Assembly (NCBI GenBank): GCA_049700455.1
Contig: JBNAVJ010000005.1
Coordinates: 68,328 to 132,327 of the forward strand
DNA: 64,000 nt
Reading direction: 5' to 3'
Source of the DNA: JBNAVJ01 sp049700455
GTDB taxonomy: Bacteria; Bacteroidota; Ignavibacteria; Tepidaquicellales; Tepidaquicellaceae
The notes beneath the pieces are model-generated. The model saw nothing but the letters and a program-made list of their open reading frames with translations, did no database searches and was not told the origin of the DNA. Both the position numbers and the translations under genes were made by a program. This document shows positions 45,340-54,481 of the stretch, piece after piece. Positions within the stretch are counted from its first letter, which is position 1; each line of letters begins with the position of its first letter.

Positions 45340-47007
45340 TCAGTATCCCAGCGCCTTTCCATAACCACGAGAATCGGAATGTCCTGTCATTCTTCCATCA
45401 GGGAAAATCATTATCGCATCAATTCGTCCGAAATTTGAGACTTCTTTAAGGTTATGCCCCATACTCATCAATTGGCTGACCACTGTTTTAGGAAAACAAC
45501 CCTGTTCATATTGTATATAATCAGGTAACCACTGATGATGAAATCTTCGTATTTCAATTGCATCACTTAAAGTTCTGTTGAAATCAATTATATGAACAAT
45601 TGTTTGAAGCACGGCAGTAATAATTTTCCCACCACCGGGAGAGCCTAATACCAGGAAAGGTTTATTATCTTTCAGCACTATTGTAGGCGTCATTGAACTC
45701 AGCATTCTTTTGCCCGGTGCAATTGAATTTGCTTCACTTCCAATCAATCCATATATGTTTGGATAATTAGGTTTTATAGCAAAATCATCCATCTCGTTAT
45801 TCAAAAGAAATCCAGCTCCATCAACAACAACCTTACATCCAAAGTTATCATTCAATGTTGTTGTTGTTGCAACTACATTCCCATATTTATCAGCTACTGA
45901 GTAATGAGTTGTATTTATTGATTCTTTATAATACGCATCTCCGGGTTTTATCTCAACCGAAGTTGATGCTTTATTTTCATTAAAGCTTTCCATTCGCCTT
46001 TTTGCATAAACTTTGGAAGTTAATATATCAACCGGCACGTTCACAAAATCATCATCGCCCATAAATTCTGCCCTATCTGCATAAACTCGTTTCATCACCT
46101 CCGTTAATAAATGCACATATTCAGTTTGGGTTATAGAACTTAGATTGTAATATTCAAGAATATTCAGGAATTCCAGAAGACATATCCCTCCACTCGAAGG
46201 GGGTCTCATAGTAATAATATCATATCCTCTATATGTACCCCTTAAAACTTCACGCTCAATTACATTATAATCTTCAAGATCTTTATATGATATAATACCA
46301 TTACCGCCTTTCATTTCATTAACTATTAAATCAGCAACTTTACCTTTATAAAATCCATCTCTGCCATAATCTCTTATTGCTTTAAGTGTACTGGCAAGAT
46401 CCTTTTGAAAGAAAGGTTGGTTTGCTTTGACATTTTTGAAAATCTTATAGGAACCTTCGAATTTTTTAAAATCAGTATTATAATTTCTGATGGCATCTGC
46501 AAGATGTTCACTAACCACAAATCCATTTTCGGCAAGTTCAATAGCATATTTCATAACCTGCTGGCGCGACATTGTTCCATATTTCTCCAATGCATAAAGT
46601 AGTCCTGCTACCGAACCTGGTACACCGGCAGCAAGATGTCCTATGGTACTCAAATTCTCAATAACATTGCCGTTGATATCCAGATACATATTTCTCGTTG
46701 CAAGTAGAGGTGCTTTCTCACGAAAATCAATAGATGTTGCAGTTCCATCTGCAAGACGGATAACCATAAATCCCCCTCCCCCAATATTCCCAGCCTGAGG
46801 ATACACCACTGCAAGAGCAAAACCAACTCCAACAGCAGCATCAATTGCGTTTCCGCCCTCCTGCAGTATTTTAATTCCGACCTCGCTCGCCAGTCTATCG
46901 GCACTACTAACCACTCCATTATAGTAGTAATCTTCAGTAACTGCTGTTTCATCTGAAGGACCTAATAGTCCAAGTAGAAGTGACAATAAAACAATTAAGA
47001 TACGCAA
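45340..47007 (-). CDS. ggt: Gamma-glutamyltransferase
   Basis: Exported enzyme that cleaves glutathione and other gamma-glutamyl compounds. The 555 residues have an N-terminal signal peptide (about 1-17), a large-subunit region (REKAPLLATRNMYLD, GVPGSVAGLLYAL), and the autoprocessing/catalytic threonine in NTTHYSVADKYGNVV, followed by the small subunit with SSMTPTIVLKDNKPFLVLGSPGG split over the oxyanion loop. Length is normal. It follows nadE after a 30-base gap. Confidence 0.93.
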   Translation of the reverse strand: MRILIVLLSLLLGLLGPSDETAVTEDYYYNGVVSSADRLASEVGIKILQEGGNAIDAAVGVGFALAVVYPQAGNIGGGGFMVIRLADGTATSIDFREKAPLLATRNMYLDINGNVIENLSTIGHLAAGVPGSVAGLLYALEKYGTMSRQQVMKYAIELAENGFVVSEHLADAIRNYNTDFKKFEGSYKIFKNVKANQPFFQKDLASTLKAIRDYGRDGFYKGKVADLIVNEMKGGNGIISYKDLEDYNVIEREVLRGTYRGYDIITMRPPSSGGICLLEFLNILEYYNLSSITQTEYVHLLTEVMKRVYADRAEFMGDDDFVNVPVDILTSKVYAKRRMESFNENKASTSVEIKPGDAYYKESINTTHYSVADKYGNVVATTTTLNDNFGCKVVVDGAGFLLNNEMDDFAIKPNYPNIYGLIGSEANSIAPGKRMLSSMTPTIVLKDNKPFLVLGSPGGGKIITAVLQTIVHIIDFNRTLSDAIEIRRFHHQWLPDYIQYEQGCFPKTVVSQLMSMGHNLKEVSNFGRIDAIMIFPDGRMTGHSDSRGYGKALGY

Positions 47008-47037
47008 GTGGTTTTTATTTAGTTTAAAGTTAAGCCT

Positions 47038-47856
47038 TTAAGTATTCCAATCGCGATTATATCTAAAATCTATATTCACTGTGCGGGGTGAAATCTTCGC
47101 TATTACAGGTGGAACCCGCTTGAACTGATTTTTCTGCACCATTGCATCAACTTTCTCAACAAATTCCCTCCTATATCCTCTGGCAATTAGTTCCTCTACA
47201 CTCCGTCGTTCATCATAGCGTTCAAAAAGATAACGATCAACCTCCTCATATTTAATTCCCATCTCTTCTTCATCGGTTTGTCCAATCCATAAGTCTGCAG
47301 ACGGTTTTTTATCTATTATTTGTTGTGGCACTCCGAGATGTTTTGCCAGGTCAAATACCTGAGTCTTATATAAATCCCCTATGGGGTTCAATGCACAGGC
47401 AGAATCCCCAAATAATGTTGTATAGCCGAGTAAAATTTCCGTTTTATTCCCGGTACCAATAACAAGCGCATTTTCTTTTGCAGAAGTATCATAAAGTAAA
47501 ATCATTCTGACGCGTGCCATAATATTACCTTTTCTAACATTCGAAATATTCTCCTCTTCAAGCGACTGAATAAACATATCAACTATAGAACTAATATCAA
47601 TTATGCGGTATTTTATTCCCAGACGGTTAACCACCTCTAAAGCATCTGTTACACTCTCCTTGCTACTGGTTCGGTATGGCATCAGAAGACAAAGTACATT
47701 TTCTTTCCCAAAAGCTTTCACAGAAAGATAGGTTGAAACAGCGGAATCTATTCCACCGGATAAGCCTATAACAGCATTTTTTATCCCGATACGGTTAGCT
47801 TCATTTTGAAGAAACTCAACCAGAATTCTCTCAACTATTTCATTATTATAGTTCAT
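47038..47856 (-). CDS. nadE: NAD+ synthase, ammonia-dependent type
   Basis: Amidates nicotinic acid adenine dinucleotide to NAD. The 272-residue protein has the ATP-pyrophosphatase loop GLSGGIDSA (about 29-37), GTGNKTE and the KPSADLW segment. There is no N-terminal glutaminase domain, so it should use free ammonia. Upstream is a strong terminator (47914-47936), so it probably has its own promoter. Confidence 0.94.
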   Translation of the reverse strand: MNYNNEIVERILVEFLQNEANRIGIKNAVIGLSGGIDSAVSTYLSVKAFGKENVLCLLMPYRTSSKESVTDALEVVNRLGIKYRIIDISSIVDMFIQSLEEENISNVRKGNIMARVRMILLYDTSAKENALVIGTGNKTEILLGYTTLFGDSACALNPIGDLYKTQVFDLAKHLGVPQQIIDKKPSADLWIGQTDEEEMGIKYEEVDRYLFERYDERRSVEELIARGYRREFVEKVDAMVQKNQFKRVPPVIAKISPRTVNIDFRYNRDWNT

Positions 47857-47913
47857 ATAAAAAATTTTCTTTAAGTAACTTCTTAAAATAATAGCTAATC
47901 AAATAAAAAAAAA

Positions 47914-47936
47914 GCCGATTTTACAATCGGCTTTTT
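47914..47936. terminator. Rho-independent terminator
   Basis: A 7-bp perfect GC-rich stem (GCCGATT with AATCGGC), 4-base loop, flanked by an A-run on one side and TTTTT on the other, so it can work in both directions. It lies between the 83-residue protein gene (47958-48209) and nadE and most likely ends transcription of the former. Confidence 0.85.
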
Positions 47937-47957
47937 CCCATTCATTTAATAGCCACT

Positions 47958-48209
47958 CTATTTAGACACCTGATAAACTATTTTTCTAATTGTATCAAAC
48001 TGCAAGTAAGGAAACATTTCTTGTATTTTATCAATTGCCTCTCCTGCACTCATCTCACGTCTCATTTCCTTATACATCTGTCTAATTCTATAATCTCTAA
48101 TTGCCTTTTCATCTAATAACTTATATTTTCTCAGCGTATTAAACACCTCATCTGGTATCAGATCACTCAACGGATTTTCACTTTTACTCTTTTTCGTTGT
48201 TGGTTTCAA
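47958..48209 (-). CDS. Small helical protein with possible C-terminal HTH
   Basis: An 83-residue charged protein, not assigned to a named family. A Lys/Ser-rich N-terminus is followed by helices and a C-terminal segment MSAGEAIDKIQEMFPYLQFDTIRKIVY that reads like the recognition region of a small helix-turn-helix (Mor-like pattern). It is a single gene closed by a strong terminator, which supports it being expressed. DNA binding is an inference only. Confidence 0.6.
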   Translation of the reverse strand: MKPTTKKSKSENPLSDLIPDEVFNTLRKYKLLDEKAIRDYRIRQMYKEMRREMSAGEAIDKIQEMFPYLQFDTIRKIVYQVSK

Positions 48210-48605
48210 GGCTTATCTCCTTTAATTTTTTTAAAATGTTTTTCTACTCTTGTAAAGGACTCTCTCAAATATCTTACCTTTTTATTTCTTTATAAAATAC
48301 AAAAAATCAATGGAAAAATCAAGGTAAAGAATACTCTGATTGGACACTGCTCAAACCAGCAAAATCCAGCTTAGTAAATAACCCAAAAACACACTTTTAC
48401 TTCCAGATAAGCTATTAACTTACAACCAGATTTAATTAGAATAAAAATTTTCTCTAACTTTCCGTTTTTAACAAATTTATACTTAAACATCCCGACAAAT
48501 CCCGCAGCCATTTGCCGGTTTCACCCAGACATATAATATTGTATTGAATATATTAAAAAACTAAGGTAAGTTAAAAAATTATATTTTAAAATTAGTTTAT
48601 TAAAT
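48210..48605. other. Divergent intergenic region, no gene seen
   Basis: A 396-base AT-rich region between the minus-strand 83-residue protein gene and plus-strand dsbD. It includes ACTTCCAGATAAGCT at 48399-48413, nearly identical to a motif at 45218-45232 in another intergenic gap, and a possible TATAAT element at 48532-48537. No RNA gene or supported open frame. Confidence 0.5.
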
Positions 48606-50441
48606 ATGAAGCCAATAAAGCTTGGTGTGTTTAGTTTATTACTTTTGTTTGGGGTTTTTGTATTCTCCAATAGTACCTTAGCTCAAAATTCGCCCGTCGT
48701 AAAAGTTTTTGCCTATTCACTTAAAGAAAACTATAATTCTAAAGATACTATTACTATTGCAGCTGTACTTCAAATAGAGGAGAACTATCACATAAATACT
48801 TATCGTGCCGATGACCCCAATCTGATAAAGACAACCATTACTCTTAAGAATAATGACTTCAAAATCTTGAATTTTTATTACCCGGAAGAAAAACTATATA
48901 AATTTGAATTTTCACCTGATAAAATAAAAGTATTTCAAGGAGAAACGGTAGTAGGAATTAAACTTATTCCATCAGGAGAACTTAAACAGGGCGATAAGAA
49001 ATTGTCTTTTGTACTGAATTATCAAGCCTGTAATGATAGGTCCTGTCTCCCCCCTGAAGATGTTCCTTTTGAAGTAAAGTTTTCCATCAACGACAACCAA
49101 CCCTCCAAACTCAATAAGTTCGAGAAAATATTTGCAAAAATAGATTTCAATAAACCTTCGCCTCTTGACTCAGAACTAACTCTGACAGAAAATCCACGAA
49201 CCGATTCAGTTATGGTTAATAAGGATGAACAGATAGTATCTAATTTTATGAAAGAGAAAGGGATGTTACTTGGACTGATATTCATTTTCATTGGAGGTCT
49301 GGCACTTAACCTCACACCCTGTATATATCCATTGATTCCCATAACAATCAGCTATTTTGGTTCTCAGGGAAGCGGAACTAAAGGTCAACGTATTGTATTA
49401 GGAATTTTCTATGCACTTGGAATGTCTGTTACTTATTCAGTACTTGGGTTGATTGCGGCTTTAACAGGCAATGTACTTGGCTCAGCATTACAGAATCCCA
49501 TTGTAATTGTTTTTGTTGCGCTGGTTTTCATCGCACTTGGTACAAGTATGTTCGGGTTATTTGAAATTCGTGTACCCCAGAAACTTGCTATTGAGGGAAA
49601 CAAAGCAAGAACCGGCTATGTCGGTTCATTTCTAATGGGGCTTCTGGTAGGTTTTATTGCAGCTCCCTGCATCGGTCCTTTTGTACTAAGTCTTTTAATT
49701 TACGTTGGGACTCTGCAAAATCCTATACTTGGGTTTCTGTTGTTCTTTGTCCTATCAATGGGACTTGGACTACCCTATATTTTCCTTGCTGCTTCATCTA
49801 CAATGCTGGCGAAATTACCTCGTTCCGGGGAATGGATGGAAGGGGTAAAGATAATATTTGGGCTGATTCTTTTTGGAATGGCTATTAATACACTTGAGCC
49901 TCTTTTCCCACAGGGTATTTTCAAGTATGTTTTTTACGGATTTATAATACTTGCAGGTTTATATTTGATTCTCATCAATAAGAAAGGACATAACTCAAAA
50001 GTATTTCCCAAGATAAAGATTATTTTAAGTCTGTTTGCTATTGCTTTTAGTATCTGGGCTCTAATCCCCTCCTCTGGTAGTGGTGAAGTTGAGTGGAAAG
50101 TTTTTACAAGTCTTGACTCCATTAATGCCTCGATAAAAAACAGTAATAAACCTGTTATAATTGATTTTTACGCTGATTGGTGTGCCCAATGTAAAGAACT
50201 TGATAAATACACATATACCGATGCTGGTGTAGTTTCCCTATCAACAAAATTTAATACTATTAAGGTTGATTTAACAAAGAAAAATTCCGAAATTACAGAT
50301 AAATTCAATATCAAAGGGTTGCCTGTAGTTGCATTTATTAATAGCAAAGGTGAAGAAATAAAAGAGTTACGTGTAACAGGATTTTTAAAGCCGGAGGAAT
50401 TTATCAAGAAAATGCAAATTGCACTGGAAAAGAGTAAGTAA
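48606..50441 (+). CDS. dsbD: Protein-disulfide reductase DsbD
   Basis: Moves reducing equivalents from cytosolic thioredoxin to the periplasm. The 611 residues comprise a signal peptide (about 1-26), an N-terminal DsbD-alpha domain with its Cys pair in YQACNDRSCLPP, an eight-helix membrane domain with the two redox Cys in NLTPCIYP and AAPCIGPF, and a C-terminal thioredoxin domain with DWCAQCKELD. All six redox cysteines are present. It may serve cytochrome c maturation, relevant to the multihaem protein in this window. Confidence 0.93.
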   Translation: MKPIKLGVFSLLLLFGVFVFSNSTLAQNSPVVKVFAYSLKENYNSKDTITIAAVLQIEENYHINTYRADDPNLIKTTITLKNNDFKILNFYYPEEKLYKFEFSPDKIKVFQGETVVGIKLIPSGELKQGDKKLSFVLNYQACNDRSCLPPEDVPFEVKFSINDNQPSKLNKFEKIFAKIDFNKPSPLDSELTLTENPRTDSVMVNKDEQIVSNFMKEKGMLLGLIFIFIGGLALNLTPCIYPLIPITISYFGSQGSGTKGQRIVLGIFYALGMSVTYSVLGLIAALTGNVLGSALQNPIVIVFVALVFIALGTSMFGLFEIRVPQKLAIEGNKARTGYVGSFLMGLLVGFIAAPCIGPFVLSLLIYVGTLQNPILGFLLFFVLSMGLGLPYIFLAASSTMLAKLPRSGEWMEGVKIIFGLILFGMAINTLEPLFPQGIFKYVFYGFIILAGLYLILINKKGHNSKVFPKIKIILSLFAIAFSIWALIPSSGSGEVEWKVFTSLDSINASIKNSNKPVIIDFYADWCAQCKELDKYTYTDAGVVSLSTKFNTIKVDLTKKNSEITDKFNIKGLPVVAFINSKGEEIKELRVTGFLKPEEFIKKMQIALEKSK

Positions 50442-50443
50442 AA

Positions 50444-51184
50444 ATGCAAAAAAAACAAATTCTTTTTTTAACTGGTCTTTTTGTTTTCATTATAACATTG
50501 CAGACATCAACTGCACAAGTTATCAACTCCAACTTTAAAAGAGTTGAACTTGAACACCAGATTATATACAGCAATGATTCACTGCAGGAGAATAAAATAT
50601 CCGAAAAACATTCTCAAAAGTCTCCTGGTGTTGCTCTTTTACTTTCGTTAGTGCTGCCGGGAGCAGGACATTTTTATGCCGATAGAATGGATGTAGGACA
50701 ATATTTTCTTGCATCTGAAGCTACACTCTGGCTGGGCTTGATAGGAATCAATCAATATGGGAACTATTTGAAAAACGATGCGCGTACCTTTGCTTACGTT
50801 CATGCCAGTTTTACAAAAGAAGGGAAAGACGATGACTTCTTTTTGAATATCAGTAACTTTGATAATATCTTCCAGTATAACAACGATAAACTTGCCAGAG
50901 GGGAATATGGTAAGCTGTATGATGTTAATTCGTTTTTTTGGTCGTGGGACAATTCATCAAACCGTGAACAATATAATCATCAGAGAAAAAAAAGCGAAAG
51001 AATATATAACGGAAGAGTTATTTTTGCGGCAGGATTGATTGTAAATCGTCTGCTTAGCGCTATCAGTGCCTTCGTGGTAACACAAACACCAATTAAGAAT
51101 AATCTCTCTTTAAATTCGGAGTTTTTAAGTTCGCCTCGCCAAAAACTTGATGGTTTAAGATTAAATTTCAGTTTGAAATTCTAA
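50444..51184 (+). CDS. DUF5683-like membrane-associated protein (first copy)
   Basis: A 246-residue exported protein of unknown function with a signal peptide (about 1-25) and a central hydrophobic motif SPGVALLLSLVLPGAGHFYADR resembling the DUF5683/PGxGQxY proteins of Bacteroidota. The C-terminus ends LNFSLKF. It is two bases after dsbD and related in layout to the protein at 51942, on the other side of truA. Confidence 0.7.
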   Translation: MQKKQILFLTGLFVFIITLQTSTAQVINSNFKRVELEHQIIYSNDSLQENKISEKHSQKSPGVALLLSLVLPGAGHFYADRMDVGQYFLASEATLWLGLIGINQYGNYLKNDARTFAYVHASFTKEGKDDDFFLNISNFDNIFQYNNDKLARGEYGKLYDVNSFFWSWDNSSNREQYNHQRKKSERIYNGRVIFAAGLIVNRLLSAISAFVVTQTPIKNNLSLNSEFLSSPRQKLDGLRLNFSLKF

Positions 51185-51203
51185 AACACTCCCAATAAAG
51201 AGA

Positions 51204-51938
51204 ATGTTTAATTACAAACTGGTCATTGAGTATGATGGACTAAAATTTAATGGTTGGCAACGACAAAAAAATTCACACAACACTGTTCAGGAAAAACTTG
51301 AAGATGCAATATCAACAGTTCTTAAAAAGAGCATCAATATTATTGGAGCCGGTAGAACTGATGCGGGAGTAAGTGCATTGGGACAGGTTGCAAATTTCAA
51401 AACTGAAATTAATATTGAAGGCAAAAATTTTCTTCACTCTATTAATTCAATTCTTCCTCCAGAAATTACTGTAAAAAATATTAAAAAAGTTCCTTTGAGC
51501 TTTCATTCAAGATACTCTGCAAAAAAACGTGAATATATATACCAGATTACAACTGCAAAAAAATCTATCTCGAGAAATTATTTCTGCCGTTTAATTTACG
51601 ATGTAAACTTCAGTATAGTAGACGAGTTCATTAAACACATACTCGGTTATAAGAACTTTAAGTCATTATGCAAGGCGGAAACTGATAAACACAACTTTTT
51701 TTGCAATCTTTATGTTTTAAATTACAAAGTTTTTAAGTCAAGAAACGAGATATATTTCAAAATTGTCGCCGATAGATTTTTAAGGTCAATGGTAAGAGGG
51801 GTAATTGGGTGTTTGATAGATCTTGGTCGCGGACATCTTGATTTAACAACCACTAAAGAACAATTTAACAGAGGTGAAAGAATAAAGACTACTTATTTAC
51901 CAGCCAATGCATTATTTTTAAAAAAAATTTATTACTGA
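51204..51938 (+). CDS. truA: tRNA pseudouridine(38-40) synthase
   Basis: Isomerises uridines 38-40 in the tRNA anticodon arm. The 244 residues show the catalytic aspartate in GAGRTDAGVSALGQVANF, the start YKLVIEYDGLKFNGWQRQ and a C-terminal RFLRSMVRGVIGCLIDLGRG. Length is normal. It sits between two related DUF5683-like genes, 19 bases after the first and three bases before the second. Confidence 0.95.
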   Translation: MFNYKLVIEYDGLKFNGWQRQKNSHNTVQEKLEDAISTVLKKSINIIGAGRTDAGVSALGQVANFKTEINIEGKNFLHSINSILPPEITVKNIKKVPLSFHSRYSAKKREYIYQITTAKKSISRNYFCRLIYDVNFSIVDEFIKHILGYKNFKSLCKAETDKHNFFCNLYVLNYKVFKSRNEIYFKIVADRFLRSMVRGVIGCLIDLGRGHLDLTTTKEQFNRGERIKTTYLPANALFLKKIYY

Positions 51939-51941
51939 AAA

Positions 51942-52886
51942 ATGGTACCTAAAATCATTTTCTTTTTTTTATTCATTACAGCATTTATTGTTTTCTTTGC
52001 TGGCAACAACTATGCTCAACGTTCTTTATTAGACGATGAAACTTACAGATTAAATAAATATGAACCTACGCCACTGTCAATTGAAAACGCAAAATTCCGC
52101 AGGCTTGAACTTACAGAAAAAGTGGTTTATAATAACAGGCGAATTTCCCTTTTTGACAGCACTTTAAAATCCCCTTCGGATACAATAAAAACAGGGAACA
52201 AAAAATCTCCTATACTCGGAGCGGTTTTATCAGGTATAATACCTGGAGCCGGACAATTTTATGCAAAGAAATATTTGAAAAGTGCAATATTTTTTGCTGT
52301 TGAAGCAGGTTTATGGGTTGCCTATGCAATCTTTGAGAAAAAGGGGGACGAACAAACCGACAACTTTCAGAGATATGCTGATGCAAACTGGAGTATGAAA
52401 AAATATGGACAATGGTTGAAAGAACAGGGGTTCCCAAAAGCAAGTGGTATTGATACTTCACAGAACTTTGTAATTTTGAGACAACAAATCAATTATTGCG
52501 AAGAGGATAATTTTTCTCACCAACTTCCCCCACCTGGTGAACAACAGTATTATGAAGTCATTGGTAAATACAGAAATTATATGATTGGCTGGTCTCAGGT
52601 TTTTGGAATCACAAAAGATAATTATATTACAGTTCCTATTCCTCCACAGATTGACTGGTATATGAACGAACGTCAGAGGGCAAACGATTATTATAACAGA
52701 GGTTCAATTACTTTGTCAGTTATAATCCTGAATCATTTACTGAGTGCTGCCGATGGGGTCTTGAGTGTAAACTCCTATAACAATAATATTACCATCAAAA
52801 CAGCTGCCAGCATAAGAAGTCTCTATTCATATAAAGATAACCGTTACTCGCTGGCTCTCTACGGGAATTTAAGCATCCTTTTTTAA
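51942..52886 (+). CDS. DUF5683-like membrane-associated protein (second copy)
   Basis: A 314-residue exported protein, function unknown. It has a signal peptide (about 1-25, before NNYAQR) and the same central motif as the 50444 protein: SPILGAVLSGIIPGAGQFYAKK followed by a second hydrophobic stretch (about 118-135). Both proteins also share an N-terminal pattern, FKRVELEHQIIY versus FRRLELTEKVVY. They look like diverged paralogues. The region after it holds a decayed gene. Confidence 0.7.
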   Translation: MVPKIIFFFLFITAFIVFFAGNNYAQRSLLDDETYRLNKYEPTPLSIENAKFRRLELTEKVVYNNRRISLFDSTLKSPSDTIKTGNKKSPILGAVLSGIIPGAGQFYAKKYLKSAIFFAVEAGLWVAYAIFEKKGDEQTDNFQRYADANWSMKKYGQWLKEQGFPKASGIDTSQNFVILRQQINYCEEDNFSHQLPPPGEQQYYEVIGKYRNYMIGWSQVFGITKDNYITVPIPPQIDWYMNERQRANDYYNRGSITLSVIILNHLLSAADGVLSVNSYNNNITIKTAASIRSLYSYKDNRYSLALYGNLSILF

Positions 52887-52901
52887 TGGGAAAACATCAA
52901 G

Positions 52902-53419
52902 ATGAGTAAAAAGATATTATTTTTCTTTGTTTTTACCTTCATAGCTTTTTACTCGTCTTTAACCCAATCTTATTTAGGCTATACTTCAAAGAAAAACACT
53001 ATTAAAAGAATGTCCGTCAGACACCTGCGAAGTTCTTTTGACTATCAAAAAGAATAGTCCTGTATTTTTTCTCCTTACAAGTTGATAATGGTTATTATCA
53101 CATCATCGATATTAAAACTGATACAAAAGGATATATACTTAAAGATGACGTTAAGTCAATCGAAGCTCTTCCTGCAAGCCCACAAAATATATTCACACCG
53201 AAGGGAAAAACCATCTTGTCTTATTCGCTTGTGAGAATTATAAACAATACCAAATTAACTCTTTCTTTAACGTTCAACAATACCAAACACAAGTTTTATC
53301 CTGAAGAAGAGCAAACATTATCTCTTTTGGCGGGTAAATATACTTTTTATGCTTCTGCTCCTGACGTTATTCCAAATTACGGAATCGTAATTTTTGGAAA
53401 AAATGTATTATATGAATGA
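52902..53419 (+). pseudogene. Decayed exported SH3-like protein gene with several frameshifts
   Basis: The ATG frame gives a signal-peptide-like start (MSKKILFFFVFTFIAFYSS) and stops at 53055-53057. A second frame carries NVRQTPA at 53009-53041, a third carries LTIKKNSPVFF at 53038-53070, and from about 53072 the second frame continues VDNGYYHIIDIKTDTKGYIL to a stop at 53417-53419. Joined, these would form a bacterial SH3-type domain (NVR, then GYY and KGYI hallmarks) with a short C-terminal domain. At least three frameshifts within about 70 bases suggest decay; sequencing error is the alternative. Confidence 0.55.
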
Positions 53420-53487
53420 GCTTTTTATATAGTGAAAGGATTTAAGAAAACTTACAAATAACATCATACTCCCGTTATATCCAGAAA

Positions 53488-54351
53488 TCACTCTGTGATA
53501 AAAATTCTATACTTCTTATCTGTAAAATGTTTTTGTGCTTCCTGAAGTTTATCTACATCAACTTTATTAAACACACCATATACGGTACTGCCAGTCCCGC
53601 TGAGTGAGGCGAAAACTGCACCTTTTTTAATTAGCTCTTTCTTTATAGTCCCCAGTTCTGGATATTTCTCAAAAACTATTTTTTCAAAATCGTTTTCAAG
53701 CAAATTAAAGATCTTCTTTTCAAACTGTGTTACCTGTGACAGGGATGATTTTCTTACCTCACCACCCTGTAAATTTAGAGTCGAAAAAGCCCACCTTGTA
53801 GAGACATAAACACCAGCATTAACCAATAAAAGTTTATAATCTTTAAGTGTGAACTCAGGCAGCAACTTCATTTTTTCTCCCCTCCCAGTAGCAAGACAGG
53901 GTTTCAATACCATAAAAAACGGTACATCACTACCTATATTTAAAGCAAGGTCAAGAATTTTTTCTTTATTGCTTCTTACATCAATATTAAAATATTTCAG
54001 ACAGATTTTTATCACGGCGGCAGCGTTTGAACTGCCACCACCAAGTCCACCAAGAACAGGGATATTCTTTTCGATGAAAATCTCAAAATCATAATATTCT
54101 TTAATGTTAAACGCCTTCAAAAACTGAACCACAGTCTTAAAACAAATATTCGATTTGTCAAGTGGTATTACTCTATTATTAGTTCTTATTTTAAAGGTAT
54201 TGCTTGCTCGGGAAGATGGTCTGATATTGACTGTTAATTTATCATAAATAGAAACAGGATAAAAAATCGTCTCAAGGTTATGAAATCCATCACTGCGTTT
54301 GTTTATAACCTTTAAACCAAAATTGATTTTTGCTGGTGTAAGTATTATCAT
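53488..54351 (-). CDS. ispE: 4-diphosphocytidyl-2-C-methyl-D-erythritol kinase
   Basis: GHMP kinase of the MEP isoprenoid pathway. The 287 residues begin with AKINFGLKVINKRSDGFHNLETIFYP split over the substrate loop, have the ATP-binding glycine/serine loop PVLGGLGGGSSNAA (about 94-107), and the third GHMP motif SLSGTGSTVYG. Length is normal. It lies downstream of the fabH terminator, so it probably has its own promoter. Confidence 0.95.
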   Translation of the reverse strand: MIILTPAKINFGLKVINKRSDGFHNLETIFYPVSIYDKLTVNIRPSSRASNTFKIRTNNRVIPLDKSNICFKTVVQFLKAFNIKEYYDFEIFIEKNIPVLGGLGGGSSNAAAVIKICLKYFNIDVRSNKEKILDLALNIGSDVPFFMVLKPCLATGRGEKMKLLPEFTLKDYKLLLVNAGVYVSTRWAFSTLNLQGGEVRKSSLSQVTQFEKKIFNLLENDFEKIVFEKYPELGTIKKELIKKGAVFASLSGTGSTVYGVFNKVDVDKLQEAQKHFTDKKYRIFITE

Positions 54352-54370
54352 AATTATTTTTTATTCAAAA

Positions 54371-54414
54371 AAAGGTATTGTCAATATCATACTTTACATA
54401 CTAACAATACCTTT
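54371..54414 (-). terminator. Terminator downstream of fabH
   Basis: On the minus strand an 11-bp perfect stem (AAAGGTATTGT with ACAATACCTTT), loop of 22 bases, runs directly into a T7 tract. Placed between the fabH stop and the ispE start. Confidence 0.7.
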
Positions 54415-54481
54415 ATGCAGATTTTCAGTATGATACTGCTATATCACATCGAGAAAAAAAATATTCTTAACAAAACATCTT

